Below, piece after piece: positions 18,992 through 28,987 of a stretch of 64,000 nt of DNA (positions are counted from its first letter, which is position 1; the number at the start of each line of letters is the position of its first letter). This DNA comes from Citrifermentans bremense (lineage in GTDB: Bacteria; Desulfobacterota; Desulfuromonadia; Geobacterales; Geobacteraceae). Position numbers and translations under genes: made by a program. The stretch is taken from the NCBI RefSeq assembly GCF_014218275.1, contig NZ_AP023213.1, positions 3,016,001 to 3,080,000 on the forward strand. The letters are read 5' to 3'. The notes under the pieces were generated by a model. That model saw only the letters and a list, made by a program, of their open reading frames with translations, made no database searches and was not told the DNA's origin.

Positions 18992-19783
18992 ATGCGAATC
19001 TCCATTTCGGCAGGAACGCTCTTCACCTTCCCGCTCCCCAAGGCGTTCGCCATGGCGGCCGAAGCAGGTTTCGACGGCGTGGAGCTGGTGATAAACCAGG
19101 AGTTCCAGAAAGTGAGCTCGCGCCGCCTGATCAAGGAACTCTCCCAGGAGATCCCGATCCTCTCCATACACGCCCCCTTCATGGCGCTGGACGGCTGGGG
19201 GGGACCGGTCGACGCGCTCAAGCGCTGCGTGGAGATCGCCGCGGACTGCGGCATCGGCCTGGTCAACTTCCACCCACCCTCATGGATCGGGCTGGAGTTC
19301 GCCTACTGGCGCTGGCTGTACCGGATGCAGGATTTTCAGAAGGAGATGGGGGGGGAGGTGGCTCTGACTTTGGAGAACATGCCCTGGACCGGCAAGTACC
19401 GGATCAACGGCTACATACTCTCCGACACGCAGAAGATGATCGAGTTTCTCCACGAGAAGAACCTCTACCTCACCTTCGACTGCACCCACATGGGTAGCGG
19501 GCGGGCCAACTTCATCAACGACTTCTACCTCTGCTACAACTCCGGGCGCATCAGGAACATCCACTTCTCCGACTACGGCCACGGACGTCAACACCTTTTG
19601 CCCGGCCACGGCATCCTGCCGCTAACCCGCTTTTTGAACCACCTGAGAAACACAGCCTACAACGACATACTAACCCTAGAGCTGTCGCCCCACGAGTTCC
19701 CCAAGGGTGAGCAGATCATCGTAGAAAGCCTGAAAGAGATCCTGGCCTACCTGCGGCGGGAGACCCAGAAGGCTATCCCCTGA
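18992..19783 (+). CDS. Sugar phosphate isomerase/epimerase-type TIM barrel
   Basis: The 263-aa protein (MRISISAGTLFTFPLPKAFAMA) has the AP-endonuclease-2/xylose-isomerase-like barrel pattern. Visible marks are GFDGVELVIN, SIHAPFMAL, LENMPWTGKYRI, FDCTHMGSG, IHFSDYGHGR and ILTLELSP, with Glu, Asp and His residues placed as in metal-binding barrels. It starts 8 bp after the previous gene. Its 3' end overlaps the convergent stress-protein gene by 11 bp. The substrate is unknown. Confidence 0.8.
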   Translation: MRISISAGTLFTFPLPKAFAMAAEAGFDGVELVINQEFQKVSSRRLIKELSQEIPILSIHAPFMALDGWGGPVDALKRCVEIAADCGIGLVNFHPPSWIGLEFAYWRWLYRMQDFQKEMGGEVALTLENMPWTGKYRINGYILSDTQKMIEFLHEKNLYLTFDCTHMGSGRANFINDFYLCYNSGRIRNIHFSDYGHGRQHLLPGHGILPLTRFLNHLRNTAYNDILTLELSPHEFPKGEQIIVESLKEILAYLRRETQKAIP

Positions 19784-20228
19784 CCACGTAGACCGAGCAC
19801 TTCGCGTCCTTGACCACCTTGTGGGATACGCTCCCCAGAAGCTTCCGCTTCAAAAACCCCTTTCCCGTCGAACCGATCACGATCACGTCGATCTCCTCCT
19901 TCTGGGCGAAGCGGAGCAGCTCGTCGGCAGGGTCGCCGTAGACCACCGCGGTCTCCAGGGGGACGTCGAGCTCGGCGGCGTTTTTTTCCACGACGTAGAA
20001 GATCCGCTCCTTGAGCTCCGCCCACTGGGCCTGCTCCGTTATGGGGCGCGCCGGGACGAAGTCGGTGAAGGTGTTGCGCGGGGCGTTGGGGAGGACCAAA
20101 AGGCCGTAGACCTTGCTCTTGAACTGGCTGGGGTTCCCGGCGGCCATGCGCACCGCCTCTTCCGCCGCCTTGTCGGAAAGGGGCGAACCGTCGATGGCGA
20201 CCAGGATCTTCTTGCGCAGGTTGAGCAT
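19773..20228 (-). CDS. Universal stress protein (UspA family)
   Basis: The 151-aa protein begins with the typical strand KKILVAIDGSPLSDKAAEEA. It ends with the ATP-binding signature IVIGSTGKGFLKRKLLGSVSHKVV and SVYVVRG. It is a single-domain soluble protein. UspA members bind ATP and respond to stress or starvation; its exact role is unknown. It is transcribed alone on the minus strand. Confidence 0.95.
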   Translation of the reverse strand: MLNLRKKILVAIDGSPLSDKAAEEAVRMAAGNPSQFKSKVYGLLVLPNAPRNTFTDFVPARPITEQAQWAELKERIFYVVEKNAAELDVPLETAVVYGDPADELLRFAQKEEIDVIVIGSTGKGFLKRKLLGSVSHKVVKDAKCSVYVVRG

Positions 20229-20545
20229 CGGCTTCCTCCGGTGACTGGGATGAACAAAAGGAAGTTGGATTATAAAACAATGTCACGTGTAATGAAACAA
20301 CTTTGACGCGGGGCGCCATCCTGGGGCGAACCCTCGCTCACCTCACCCTCTCTACTCGCGCAAATTCCCTCACCCGCCCTTCGGGCACCCTCTCCCAGAG
20401 GGAGAGGGTATGCATCAGCCGCCCTCTCCGCTCAAATTCCCCTCTCCCTTTGGGAGAGGGCCAGGGTGAGGGGATTCTTCATTGCTGGAAGAATCAAAAA
20501 AGGCGCCCCTGAGGACGCCTTGGTAAAAGCGTTGCCGCCATGCCG
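20229..20545. repeat. Intergenic region with two palindromic CCCTCTCCC/GGGAGAGGG repeats
   Basis: Two 9-bp inverted repeats with 3-base loops (20388-20408 and 20440-20460) lie in a pyrimidine-rich tract (about 20330-20475) with flanking copies of a CTCACCCT-like word. This is the look of a dispersed intergenic palindromic repeat family seen in many bacteria. No gene is present in the 317-bp gap. Confidence 0.75.
20496..20520 (-). terminator. Rho-independent terminator of the inositol monophosphatase gene
   Basis: On the minus strand AGGCGTCC pairs imperfectly with GGGCGCCT around a short loop and six T residues follow, 25 bp after the stop codon. Confidence 0.75.
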
Positions 20546-21346
20546 CTATCGCGCAGCGCACCGCTCCAATATCCGCAGCATCTCGTCGTGGATCGCGCCG
20601 TTGGAGGCTAGGATGCGATGGTCGTAGACCGAGTAGGGCTCTCCCGCGTGGTTGGTCACCCTTCCCCCCGCCTCCTGCACCAGCAGAGTCCCTGCCGCAA
20701 CATCCCATGGTTTCAGCTTCAGCTCCCAGAAGCCGTCCAGCCTGCCGGCCGCAACGCAGGCGAGATCGAGCGCGGCGGCACCAGCACGGCGCACCCCGCG
20801 GGCGGCAAGCTGCAGTTCTATGAAATTGTCGAAGTTGTTCTCGTTGTCGCGGGCCACGTCGTAGGGAAAGCCTGTGGCGATCAGCGACTTTCGAAGCGGC
20901 GCACGCTGCGAAACCTTCATCCTGCGCCCGTTCAAAAAGGCCCCCTCCCCCTTCACCGCACTGAAAAGCTCGTCCATCATGCAGTGGTAGACCACCCCCG
21001 CCAGGATCTCTCCCCCCCGCTCAAAGGCGATGGAGACGCAGAACCAGGGGAAGCCGTGGGCGTAATTGGTGGTGCCGTCAAGGGGATCGACGACCCAGCG
21101 CAGCGCCGGGTCCCCTTCCGGGTACTGGTTTTCTTCGGCGAGGAAGCTGTGGTCCGGGAACACCTCCCGGATCCGCCGCACGATGAGATCCTCGCAAGCA
21201 CGGTCCACCTCGGTCACGAGGTCCACCTCCCCCTTGTAGCTCAGGGTATGCTCGCTCCCAAGCCTCTCCTTCTGCAAAAGGCCCGCCTCGCGCGCTGCTG
21301 CCGCCGCCGTCTCAAGCACCTGCCTCAAATCGAGCTCAACCGGCAT
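20546..21346 (-). CDS. suhB: Inositol monophosphatase family protein (SuhB-like)
   Basis: The 266-aa protein carries the two family signatures: WVVDPLDGTTNYAHGFP (metal and substrate site) and LKPWDVAAGTLLVQEAGG near the C-terminus. EVDRACEDLI and LAEENQYP provide the other metal ligands. It hydrolyses inositol monophosphate or similar phosphate esters with magnesium. It overlaps the upstream ferritin-like gene by 11 bp, so the two are translationally coupled. Confidence 0.92.
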   Translation of the reverse strand: MPVELDLRQVLETAAAAAREAGLLQKERLGSEHTLSYKGEVDLVTEVDRACEDLIVRRIREVFPDHSFLAEENQYPEGDPALRWVVDPLDGTTNYAHGFPWFCVSIAFERGGEILAGVVYHCMMDELFSAVKGEGAFLNGRRMKVSQRAPLRKSLIATGFPYDVARDNENNFDNFIELQLAARGVRRAGAAALDLACVAAGRLDGFWELKLKPWDVAAGTLLVQEAGGRVTNHAGEPYSVYDHRILASNGAIHDEMLRILERCAAR

Positions 21347-21806
21347 CGCTCATGCCTCCGGGTTCCTCGCCGTTTACCTGCAAAAGCTCACGCATCTCCT
21401 CCAGCAGGGTGAAGTGGATCTCGTCGTCGGCCGCTATCCGTAAAAAGAGCTCACGCTCCCAGCCGCTCGGGGCCTCCTGGGCCAGCTTCCCGCAGGCGCG
21501 CGCGCTGACCGCCTCGAACTGCATGGCGCTTTGGTAGGACGCGAGATCCCCGGTGAAGCTGAGGGAGCCTTGCTGCACGGCGAGCCGTCGCAGTATCGTC
21601 CTCGCCCCGGCCAGGGTCTTTGAGACCGGCAGCTCCACCCGCGCACCGTTCAAAAGAGCGCGCAGGGCATCGGCGTGCCTCGTCTCGTCCTCGGTGAACA
21701 TCCTGAAGATCGTGGTGAATCCGGCGATCCCGGCCTCGGCGCCGCAGCGCTCGTAGTATCCCCTTGCGTCACCTTCCTTTCTGAGTGCCATGTCCCGCGA
21801 GTCCAT
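21336..21806 (-). CDS. Ferritin-like (rubrerythrin-type) diiron protein
   Basis: The 156-aa product starts at ATG 21806 after GGGGGAGGGG, and a longer frame from 21869 lacks a site. The helices ARGYYERCGAEAGIAGF, FTEDETRHADAL and AADDEIHFTLLEEM carry Glu residues and two ExxH-like motifs arranged as in ferritin-like four-helix bundles. No rubredoxin-type C-terminal zinc/iron ribbon is present. A role in iron or oxidative stress is plausible but not shown. Confidence 0.75.
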   Translation of the reverse strand: MDSRDMALRKEGDARGYYERCGAEAGIAGFTTIFRMFTEDETRHADALRALLNGARVELPVSKTLAGARTILRRLAVQQGSLSFTGDLASYQSAMQFEAVSARACGKLAQEAPSGWERELFLRIAADDEIHFTLLEEMRELLQVNGEEPGGMSDAG

Positions 21807-21891
21807 ATACCCCTCCCCCAAAGAGATTTTCCGGCTGGAAAACAGTATCAGGAAAAAACGGCATTTCAAAAAGATAGCGATTTTTTTGCCG

Positions 21892-21921
21892 AAAAAAACG
21901 GGGGGATCTGAAGATCCCCCC
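21892..21921 (-). terminator. Strong rho-independent terminator of amtB
   Basis: GGGGGGATCT (21900-21909) pairs with AGATCCCCCC (21912-21921), a 10-bp perfect stem. Seven T residues follow on the minus strand. It lies 28 bp after the amtB stop codon and insulates the ferritin-like gene. Confidence 0.9.
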
Positions 21922-21948
21922 GCCTTTACTGCCCTCGCGAACCGAGTC

Positions 21949-23490
21949 CTAGTTGTAGGCGCTCTCGGAGTGCTGCGTCTGGTCGAGCCCCATGATCTCG
22001 TCTTCCTTTTCCACCCTGAAGCCGATGGTCTTGTCCAGGACGAAGGAGATGACGAAGGTGACGGCTACCGCGTAGAGGGCGGCGGCGCCGACGGCGACAA
22101 GCTGGGTCACGAACTGCTTCAGGTTGCCGGAGGCAAGGCCTGTGGCGCCGACGGTGGCGAAGACGCCGGTCAGGATGGCACCGGTGGTGCCGCCGATGCC
22201 ATGCACGCCGAAGGCGTCGAGAGAATCGTCATACTTGAGCTTGGCCTTGAGGAGTACCCCGCCGTAGCAGACCAGGCCGCCCGCAACCCCCATCAAGAGG
22301 GCCGCGCCCGGCTGCACGAAGCCGGCGGCGGGGGTGATCACCACGAGCCCGGCGACCACGCCCGAGCCAAAGCCCAGGGCCGAAGGCTTCCCGGCGTGGA
22401 TCCACTCGGCGATCATCCAGGTAAGACCAGCAGCGGCAGGAGCGATGGTGGTGGTCATGAAGGCGAGGCCGGCTAGCCCCCCAGCGGCATCCGAGCAGTT
22501 GACGCCGACCACGGCGGAGCCGGCGTTGAAGCCGAACCAGCCGAACCAGAGCACCCCCACGCCCAGAAGGGTCAGCGGCAGGCTGTGCGGAGCCATACGC
22601 TCGGTAGGGAAGCCGTGGCGCCTGCCTAGGAAGTAGAGCACCACCAGGGACGAGATACCCGAGGAGAGGTGCACCACGGTCCCACCTGCGAAGTCGAGCG
22701 CGCCCAGCTTGAAGAGCCATCCGTCGACCATCCAGACCCAATGGGCCAGCGGGTCATACACCAGTGTGGTCCAAAGGAGCACGAAGAGGCAGTAAGCGGA
22801 GAACTTTATCCTTTCCGCCAGGGCGCCCGAGATGAGGGCCACGGTGATCATGGCGAACATCCCCTGGAACATGGCGAAGACGTACTCGGGGATGGCGCCG
22901 GGCTCGGTGGCGACGTTCTGGAACAGGGTATAGACGGGGGCGCCGTCCTTGAAGCTGATCAGGCCGTTCAAGAGCGCCTTGGAGAAGTCGCCGACGAGGC
23001 CATGCCCCAGGTCGGGCCCAAAGGAGAGGGAGTAGCCGATGAGGGCCCACTGCACCCCGACGATCCCCATTGCCACGAGCGAATGCATCATCGTGGAGAG
23101 GACGTTCTTGGAGCGGACCATGCCGCCGTAGAAAAGCGCGAGGCCCGGGATCATGAAGAGAACCAGTGCCGCGGAGATGAGCATCCAGGCGGTATCGCCG
23201 GTGTTCAGCACCGGGTCGACGTTCTTCGGGGCGGCGGCCGCAACGGCAGGGGCTGCTGGGGCGGCCGCGGGAGTCGCGGCCACGGCAGGGGCGGCGGGAG
23301 CGGCTGCGCTGGCGGCAGCTGCGGTCACGGCCGGCTCAGCAGCCTTCTCCTCGGCGCCGGCCGCTATAGGGAGGAGCAGCAGCGAGGTCAGCAGCATGAG
23401 CTTGGTGAATTTGACGGTGAGGCAGCTGGAAGCGATGGGGAGATCCGCCTTGCAAGCTGCGTCCTTTGCCTTCTTATCGTCACGTATCAT
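21949..23490 (-). CDS. amtB: Ammonium transporter AmtB with Ala/Pro-rich N-terminal extension
   Basis: The 513-aa protein starts at ATG 23490 after GGAGAG; ATG 23502 is possible. After a signal-like segment (LMLLTSLLLLPIAAGA) there is an Ala/Pro-rich stretch of about 45 residues. The Amt core then begins with DTAWMLISAALVLFMIPGLALFYGGMVRSKN. Family marks include GGTVVHLSSG, FNAGSA and DAFGVHGIGGTTG (pore His pair region). It imports ammonium. The glnK gene lies 38 bp upstream, the classic partner arrangement. Confidence 0.97.
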   Translation of the reverse strand: MIRDDKKAKDAACKADLPIASSCLTVKFTKLMLLTSLLLLPIAAGAEEKAAEPAVTAAAASAAAPAAPAVAATPAAAPAAPAVAAAAPKNVDPVLNTGDTAWMLISAALVLFMIPGLALFYGGMVRSKNVLSTMMHSLVAMGIVGVQWALIGYSLSFGPDLGHGLVGDFSKALLNGLISFKDGAPVYTLFQNVATEPGAIPEYVFAMFQGMFAMITVALISGALAERIKFSAYCLFVLLWTTLVYDPLAHWVWMVDGWLFKLGALDFAGGTVVHLSSGISSLVVLYFLGRRHGFPTERMAPHSLPLTLLGVGVLWFGWFGFNAGSAVVGVNCSDAAGGLAGLAFMTTTIAPAAAGLTWMIAEWIHAGKPSALGFGSGVVAGLVVITPAAGFVQPGAALLMGVAGGLVCYGGVLLKAKLKYDDSLDAFGVHGIGGTTGAILTGVFATVGATGLASGNLKQFVTQLVAVGAAALYAVAVTFVISFVLDKTIGFRVEKEDEIMGLDQTQHSESAYN

Positions 23491-23528
23491 AACACTCTCC
23501 ATTGATAGGTATGGTTGTCGGTGAGGGC

Positions 23529-24301
<773 letters not shown>

Positions 24302-26416
24302 CTAGCGCCGGGAGTTCAAGAGACGGGGAAGCTCACTTGGGGGAACCGGCTTGCTGAAGAGGTAACCCTGATACATGTCGCAGCCGTTTTTGCTGAGGAA
24401 ATCTAGTTGGGGTTTAGACTCGACCCCCTCCGCGATCACCTTAAGCTTCAGCGTGTGCGCCATCTCGATGGTGGCGACGGTGATGGCGGCGTCGTCGGGG
24501 TCGGTGGTGATGTCGTTTATGAAGGTGCGGTCGATCTTCAAGACGTCCAGCGGGAAGCGCTTTAGATAGGAGAGCGAGGAGAAGCCGGTCCCGAAGTCGT
24601 CGATGGCGAGTCTCACCCCCATCCCTTTGAGTGCCTGCAGCGTCTTCACGGTCCTCTCGGTGTGCGCCATGAGCACCCCTTCGGTGAGTTCCAGCTCCAA
24701 TAGCCCGGGGTCGAGCCCGCTTTCCTTCAAAACCGCCGTCACCGTCTCCAGGAGCTCGTTCTTCATGAACTGCTGCCCCGAGATGTTGATGGCGAGCGTC
24801 ACCGGCGGAAGCCCCGAATCCAGCCAGAGCTTGTGCTGCCGGCATGCCTCGCGCATCACCAACTGGTCGATCTGGATCACGAGCCCTATTTCCTCGGCCA
24901 GCGGCAGGAAGCGTCCCGGCTCTACCAGTCCGAGTTCCTTGGAGTTCCACCGTACCAGTGCCTCGATCCCCACCACGCATCCGCTCAGGGTGGAGACCTG
25001 CGGCTGGTAGTAGACGGCGAATTCCTCCTCCTTGAGCGCCTTGTGCAGCTGGCTCTCCAGGATGATGCGCTCCAGAGCCTTGGCGTTCATGGACTCGTCG
25101 TAGATCTGGTAGCCGTTTCTGCCCTGCTCCTTGGCCTGGTACATGGCGCCGTCGGCGTTGCGGATCAGGTCGCTCGCCGTGGTGGCGTCGAAGGGGTAGA
25201 GGCTGATGCCGATGCTGGTGGAGACGAAGACCTCCTGCCCCTCCAGCGCATAGGGGACCGAGACCGCCTCCAGGATGCGCCGGGCGATCTTGGCCACGTC
25301 CTGGAAGTGTTCGATGTCGGAGAGCATGATGGTGAACTCGTCCCCCCCAAGTCGCGAGACCAGGGACGGCGGGCACTCCTCGTCGGCGCGGGCCAGGCAG
25401 TCCCCCCTGCGGACGCAGCGCAGCAGCCGGTCGGCCACGTCCTGCAGCAGGCGGTCCCCCACCCCGTGCCCCAGCGTGTCGTTCACCAGCTTGAAGCGGT
25501 CCAGATCGAGGAAGAGGACGGCCAGCATCCGGTCATGCCGGTTGGCGAAGACAAGCGCCTGCTCCAGCTGCTGCAGGAAGAAGCGGCGGTTGGGCAGGCC
25601 GGTCAGCGCGTCGTAGTAAGCCAGGAGCCTGATCTGCTCCTCGGCGTGCTTTCTCTCCGTGATGTCCTGAATGGTCCCGGTGAGGCAGATCGGCTCGCCC
25701 TGCTCGTCCAGCACCGTCACCAGCTCCGCGTGCAGGGTCCGCTCTCCCCCCCCCAGGAGGATGCGGTAATCGAAGGAAAGAGGCGCCCGTTTCTCTATGG
25801 CCTCCTCGATGGCCCCCTTTACGAAGGCCAGGTCCTGGGGGTGCACCGGGTCAAGGATGGGGTTTCCCCGGTGCAGGCAGCGGTCGATGCAGCAGATGCT
25901 GTAGATCTCCTCGGAGCAGCGGATCTCCCCGGTGGCCAGGTCCCACTCCCAGCTCCCGATGTGGGCGAGGCTCTGGGCGTGGGCAAGGCCGGCCTTGCTC
26001 TCCCTCAACTGTTCGAGTGCGCTGCTTGCCCTGAGCATGTAGCTCACCCGGTAACCCAGCACGTGCCAGTTGATAGGCTTGGTGATGAAATCTGTGGCTC
26101 CCGCCTCGTAGGCGCAGTCGATCGACTCCAGGTCGTCCAGACCGGTCATCATCAGGACCGGTGTATCCCGCCCCGAGGCGGTGCGCCGGATGGCGCTGCA
26201 GACGAAGAAGCCGTCGATGCCGGGCATCATCACGTCCAGGAGCACGATGTCTGGCGCGTGCGCATCGAATTCCTCCAGCGCCAGCTCCCCGTTTTCCACG
26301 TCGCGCACCGTGAACCCCGAATTCTCCAGGGTTTCCCGGGCGAGAAGACGCACCGCCTGGTCGTCGTCCACGACCATGACCAGCGGGGTGCTGCGTTTGG
26401 CTTTCCTCGTCAGCAT
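24302..26416 (-). CDS. Response regulator with PAS, GGDEF and EAL domains
   Basis: The 704-aa protein has an N-terminal receiver (phosphoacceptor Asp in VLLDVMMPGIDG) and a PAS domain (SWEWDLATGEIRCSEEIY, then GTIQDITERKHAEE). A GGDEF domain (RLGGDEFTIM, intact) is followed by an EAL domain (GIEALVRW, DDFGTGFSSLSYL, intact). Both c-di-GMP synthesis and breakdown motifs look complete. The GGDEF domain has an unusual insert (ARADEECPPSLV) just before its signature. Its start overlaps the end of the hybrid kinase gene by 7 bp, so the two are a sensor-output pair. Confidence 0.93.
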   Translation of the reverse strand: MLTRKAKRSTPLVMVVDDDQAVRLLARETLENSGFTVRDVENGELALEEFDAHAPDIVLLDVMMPGIDGFFVCSAIRRTASGRDTPVLMMTGLDDLESIDCAYEAGATDFITKPINWHVLGYRVSYMLRASSALEQLRESKAGLAHAQSLAHIGSWEWDLATGEIRCSEEIYSICCIDRCLHRGNPILDPVHPQDLAFVKGAIEEAIEKRAPLSFDYRILLGGGERTLHAELVTVLDEQGEPICLTGTIQDITERKHAEEQIRLLAYYDALTGLPNRRFFLQQLEQALVFANRHDRMLAVLFLDLDRFKLVNDTLGHGVGDRLLQDVADRLLRCVRRGDCLARADEECPPSLVSRLGGDEFTIMLSDIEHFQDVAKIARRILEAVSVPYALEGQEVFVSTSIGISLYPFDATTASDLIRNADGAMYQAKEQGRNGYQIYDESMNAKALERIILESQLHKALKEEEFAVYYQPQVSTLSGCVVGIEALVRWNSKELGLVEPGRFLPLAEEIGLVIQIDQLVMREACRQHKLWLDSGLPPVTLAINISGQQFMKNELLETVTAVLKESGLDPGLLELELTEGVLMAHTERTVKTLQALKGMGVRLAIDDFGTGFSSLSYLKRFPLDVLKIDRTFINDITTDPDDAAITVATIEMAHTLKLKVIAEGVESKPQLDFLSKNGCDMYQGYLFSKPVPPSELPRLLNSRR

Positions 26417-28866
26417 AGCGGTCCTCCCAAAAGGGCGTCCCTGACCAGCCGGTATTCCTCCTCGACCTGCACGAGCAGCTCCCCCGCCCCCTTGGTGGAG
26501 CCGGCGCGCCCCAGGCTCTCCAGTTCCAGGCAGACCCCGGCGAGCCGGACGGCCCCGAGGTTCGCGCTGCTCGACTTGAAGCTGTGCGCGGCTGCCTTCA
26601 GCTTCTCTGCATCGCCGCCCGACTCGGCCTCGTGCATGGTCTGCAAAAGCGTCGGCGTGCTCGCGAGGTAGAGGTCCACCACCTTGCGCAGTATCTCCAC
26701 GCCCCGATTTCCCGGCAGGGTGCGTATCATCTCGAGGGCGCCACCGGCCCTTCCCGGGCAGATCGATTCGGGAGCTATCCCGGTCTGCGGCGCATCACCC
26801 GCGCTTTGCCCGGCGCACCCAAGCCGCCTGTCGATCAACTTGGAGAGCTGCTCCCGGCTGAAGGGCTTGGAGAGGTAATCGTCGGCGCCTGCTGCTATGC
26901 ACGCCTCGCGGTCGCCTTTCATGGCGTAGGCGGTGAGGGCGATGATGGGGACGCGGGAGGAGGAACCCTGTTCCCACTCCCGGATGCGCCGTGTCGCCTC
27001 CAGGCCGTCCAAAACCGGCATCTGGCAATCCATGAAGACCAGATCGAATTCCCCCCGCTGCACCTCCTCCAAAGCCGCGAGCCCGTTCTCAGCCACCTTC
27101 ACGCGGCAACCCAGGCTCTCCAGCATCCCTTTCCCCACCTCCTGGTTCACCACGTTGTCCTCGACCAGAAGCACCTGGCGCAGCCGGCTCAAGGACGGCG
27201 TTTGCTCCCCTGCCCCCTGCTCCTCTTCCATCCCGAGCGCCGACACGAGCCCGGCGTATAACCCTTCCTGGGTGAGTTTCCCCTTCGGGTAAAGCGCCAC
27301 CTCGATCTCGCGCACCCGCTCTGCCTGCACCGTTTCCGGCTTCTCGGCCAAAAGCACGAGCCGCACGGAGTGCCCAACGGGAACGCTGCGGATGGTGGCG
27401 GCGAGCGCCAGGCCGTCGGTTCCTGCCACACAGTGGTCCATGAGGACCAGGTCGAAGGGGGCCGCCACCAGCTTGCAGAGCGCGCCTGGTCCGTCGCCTG
27501 CGCAGTCGAGGTCCATCCCCAGCCCTCCCAGGAGCTCCATGAGTGTCTCCTGCAGCTCAGGGTCGTCGGAGGTGACGAGAGCGCGCTTGCAGCGCAGCGC
27601 GCCGTAAGTGCGCTCGGGGCGCGGCGCCTTCTGGTGTGGCTCCAAGGCGACCGTGAAGCTGAAGCGGGAGCCTTTTCCCGGCTCGCTGGAGAGCTCCATC
27701 GCCCCGCCCATGAGCTCGGTGAGCTGCTTGGCGATGGCGAGCCCCAAGCCGGTGCCGCCGTACTTGCGGGTCATCGACTCGTCCCCCTGGGCGAAGTGGT
27801 CGAATATACGCTGCTGCGCCTCGGCGGAGATGCCGATGCCGGTATCCTCAACGGTCACCCGCACCAGGGCAGGTGACCGCTCCAGCGACACCGAGAGGGT
27901 GACGGCGCCCTCTGGGGTGAACTTCACCGCGTTTCCCAGAAGGTTCACCATCACCTGGCGCAGGCGTCCGGGATCCCCCTGAAACATCTCGGGGAGCCCT
28001 GGGTCGATGCGACAGCTAACCTCTATACCCTTCTTAGCAGCGTCCTCGGCGAAGAGTGCCACGGCATCCGCCGTCAGCTGGTGCAGGTCGAATGGGATCA
28101 GCTCCAGCTCCATGCGCCCGGCCTCGATCTTGGAGAAGTCGAGGATGTTGTTGATGATCCCCAAAAGCGCCTCGCCCGAGCGGCGTACGGACTCCACGAA
28201 ACGCGCCTGTTCCTTGGAGAGGTCGGTGTTCAGGAGGAGCTCGGTCATCCCCAGCACGCCGTACATCGGGGTCCTGATCTCGTGGCTCATCTGCGCCAGG
28301 AAGTCGGACTTGGCGCGGTTGGCGGATTGGGCCGACTGCATGGCGCGCCGCACCCCTTCAAGGCTCTCCTCCAGCTGACGGTTTACGCTGGAGAGCTCGG
28401 CGGTTCGCTCGGCCACCTCCAGCTTCAGTTCCTCCGAGTGGAGCGCGAGACGCTCGTCGCGGATCGAGATCTCCTCCAGCATCTCGTTGAAGCAATTGAA
28501 GAGAAGCCCCAGCTCGTCGTTGCTGCCGCTTTCCACCCGAACCTGGTAGTCCTTGCTGTGGGAGACGATTTCCATTTTCCTGGTGAGCCGGTGGATGGGA
28601 TCCGAGATGAGCCTTTTTATGCGCAAGGATAGGAGTTGAGCCAAAACGCCCAGCCCCAGCGAGGCGAGCGCCGCACCGCCGCAGAGAAAGAGCAGGAGCG
28701 AGCGGGACGAGCCCTGCGGCGCACCCTGCCACAGAGGCGCCGGGAAGCGTAGCTGATAGCAGGCGAACCCCGTCAGGAGCACCAGCAGCAACAGCGCGTT
28801 GCAGGCGACCAGCGGCGCCATCAGCTTCGCCTTCAGGCAGCTTTTTGCTGACCAGTTAGCGTCCAC
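26410..28866 (-). CDS. Hybrid sensor histidine kinase with two receivers and an HPt domain
   Basis: The 818-aa protein starts at GTG 28866 after GGGGGA. It has two membrane helices (about 17-38 and 55-80) with only a very short periplasmic loop, then HAMP and a coiled coil. HisKA (QMSHEIRTPMYG) and HATPase (DTGIGI, GTGLGLAIAK) follow. The first receiver (VLMDHCVAGTDG) looks degenerate; the second is canonical (FMDCQMPVLDG). A C-terminal HPt ends the protein (AAHSFKSSSANLGA). The next gene is its likely c-di-GMP output regulator. The signal is unknown. Confidence 0.93.
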   Translation of the reverse strand: MDANWSAKSCLKAKLMAPLVACNALLLLVLLTGFACYQLRFPAPLWQGAPQGSSRSLLLFLCGGAALASLGLGVLAQLLSLRIKRLISDPIHRLTRKMEIVSHSKDYQVRVESGSNDELGLLFNCFNEMLEEISIRDERLALHSEELKLEVAERTAELSSVNRQLEESLEGVRRAMQSAQSANRAKSDFLAQMSHEIRTPMYGVLGMTELLLNTDLSKEQARFVESVRRSGEALLGIINNILDFSKIEAGRMELELIPFDLHQLTADAVALFAEDAAKKGIEVSCRIDPGLPEMFQGDPGRLRQVMVNLLGNAVKFTPEGAVTLSVSLERSPALVRVTVEDTGIGISAEAQQRIFDHFAQGDESMTRKYGGTGLGLAIAKQLTELMGGAMELSSEPGKGSRFSFTVALEPHQKAPRPERTYGALRCKRALVTSDDPELQETLMELLGGLGMDLDCAGDGPGALCKLVAAPFDLVLMDHCVAGTDGLALAATIRSVPVGHSVRLVLLAEKPETVQAERVREIEVALYPKGKLTQEGLYAGLVSALGMEEEQGAGEQTPSLSRLRQVLLVEDNVVNQEVGKGMLESLGCRVKVAENGLAALEEVQRGEFDLVFMDCQMPVLDGLEATRRIREWEQGSSSRVPIIALTAYAMKGDREACIAAGADDYLSKPFSREQLSKLIDRRLGCAGQSAGDAPQTGIAPESICPGRAGGALEMIRTLPGNRGVEILRKVVDLYLASTPTLLQTMHEAESGGDAEKLKAAAHSFKSSSANLGAVRLAGVCLELESLGRAGSTKGAGELLVQVEEEYRLVRDALLGGPLC

Positions 28867-28959
28867 GTATCCCCCACGTCGTGCACCCAGCTGGGATCGA
28901 GCTCTTTGCCAGGCGTGGAGGGCGTCAAGGGCGCGCCCCCCGGAGCACAAAACGTTAAA

Positions 28960-28987
28960 ACTTTACAATAATGTTTTTTTATTTCAA
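28960..28987 (-). promoter_or_regulatory. Candidate sigma70 promoter of the hybrid kinase gene
   Basis: Reading the minus strand, TTGAAA (28987-28982), a 16-bp AT-rich spacer and TAAAGT (28965-28960) lie about 95 bp before the GTG start. The -35 part overlaps the end of the upstream gene. Confidence 0.4.

Noticed and set aside
20330-20475. CRISPR-like appearance of repeated CCCTCTCCC units
   Set aside because: There are only two short palindromes with unequal spacing, no constant repeat-spacer pattern and no cas genes; it fits a dispersed palindromic repeat.
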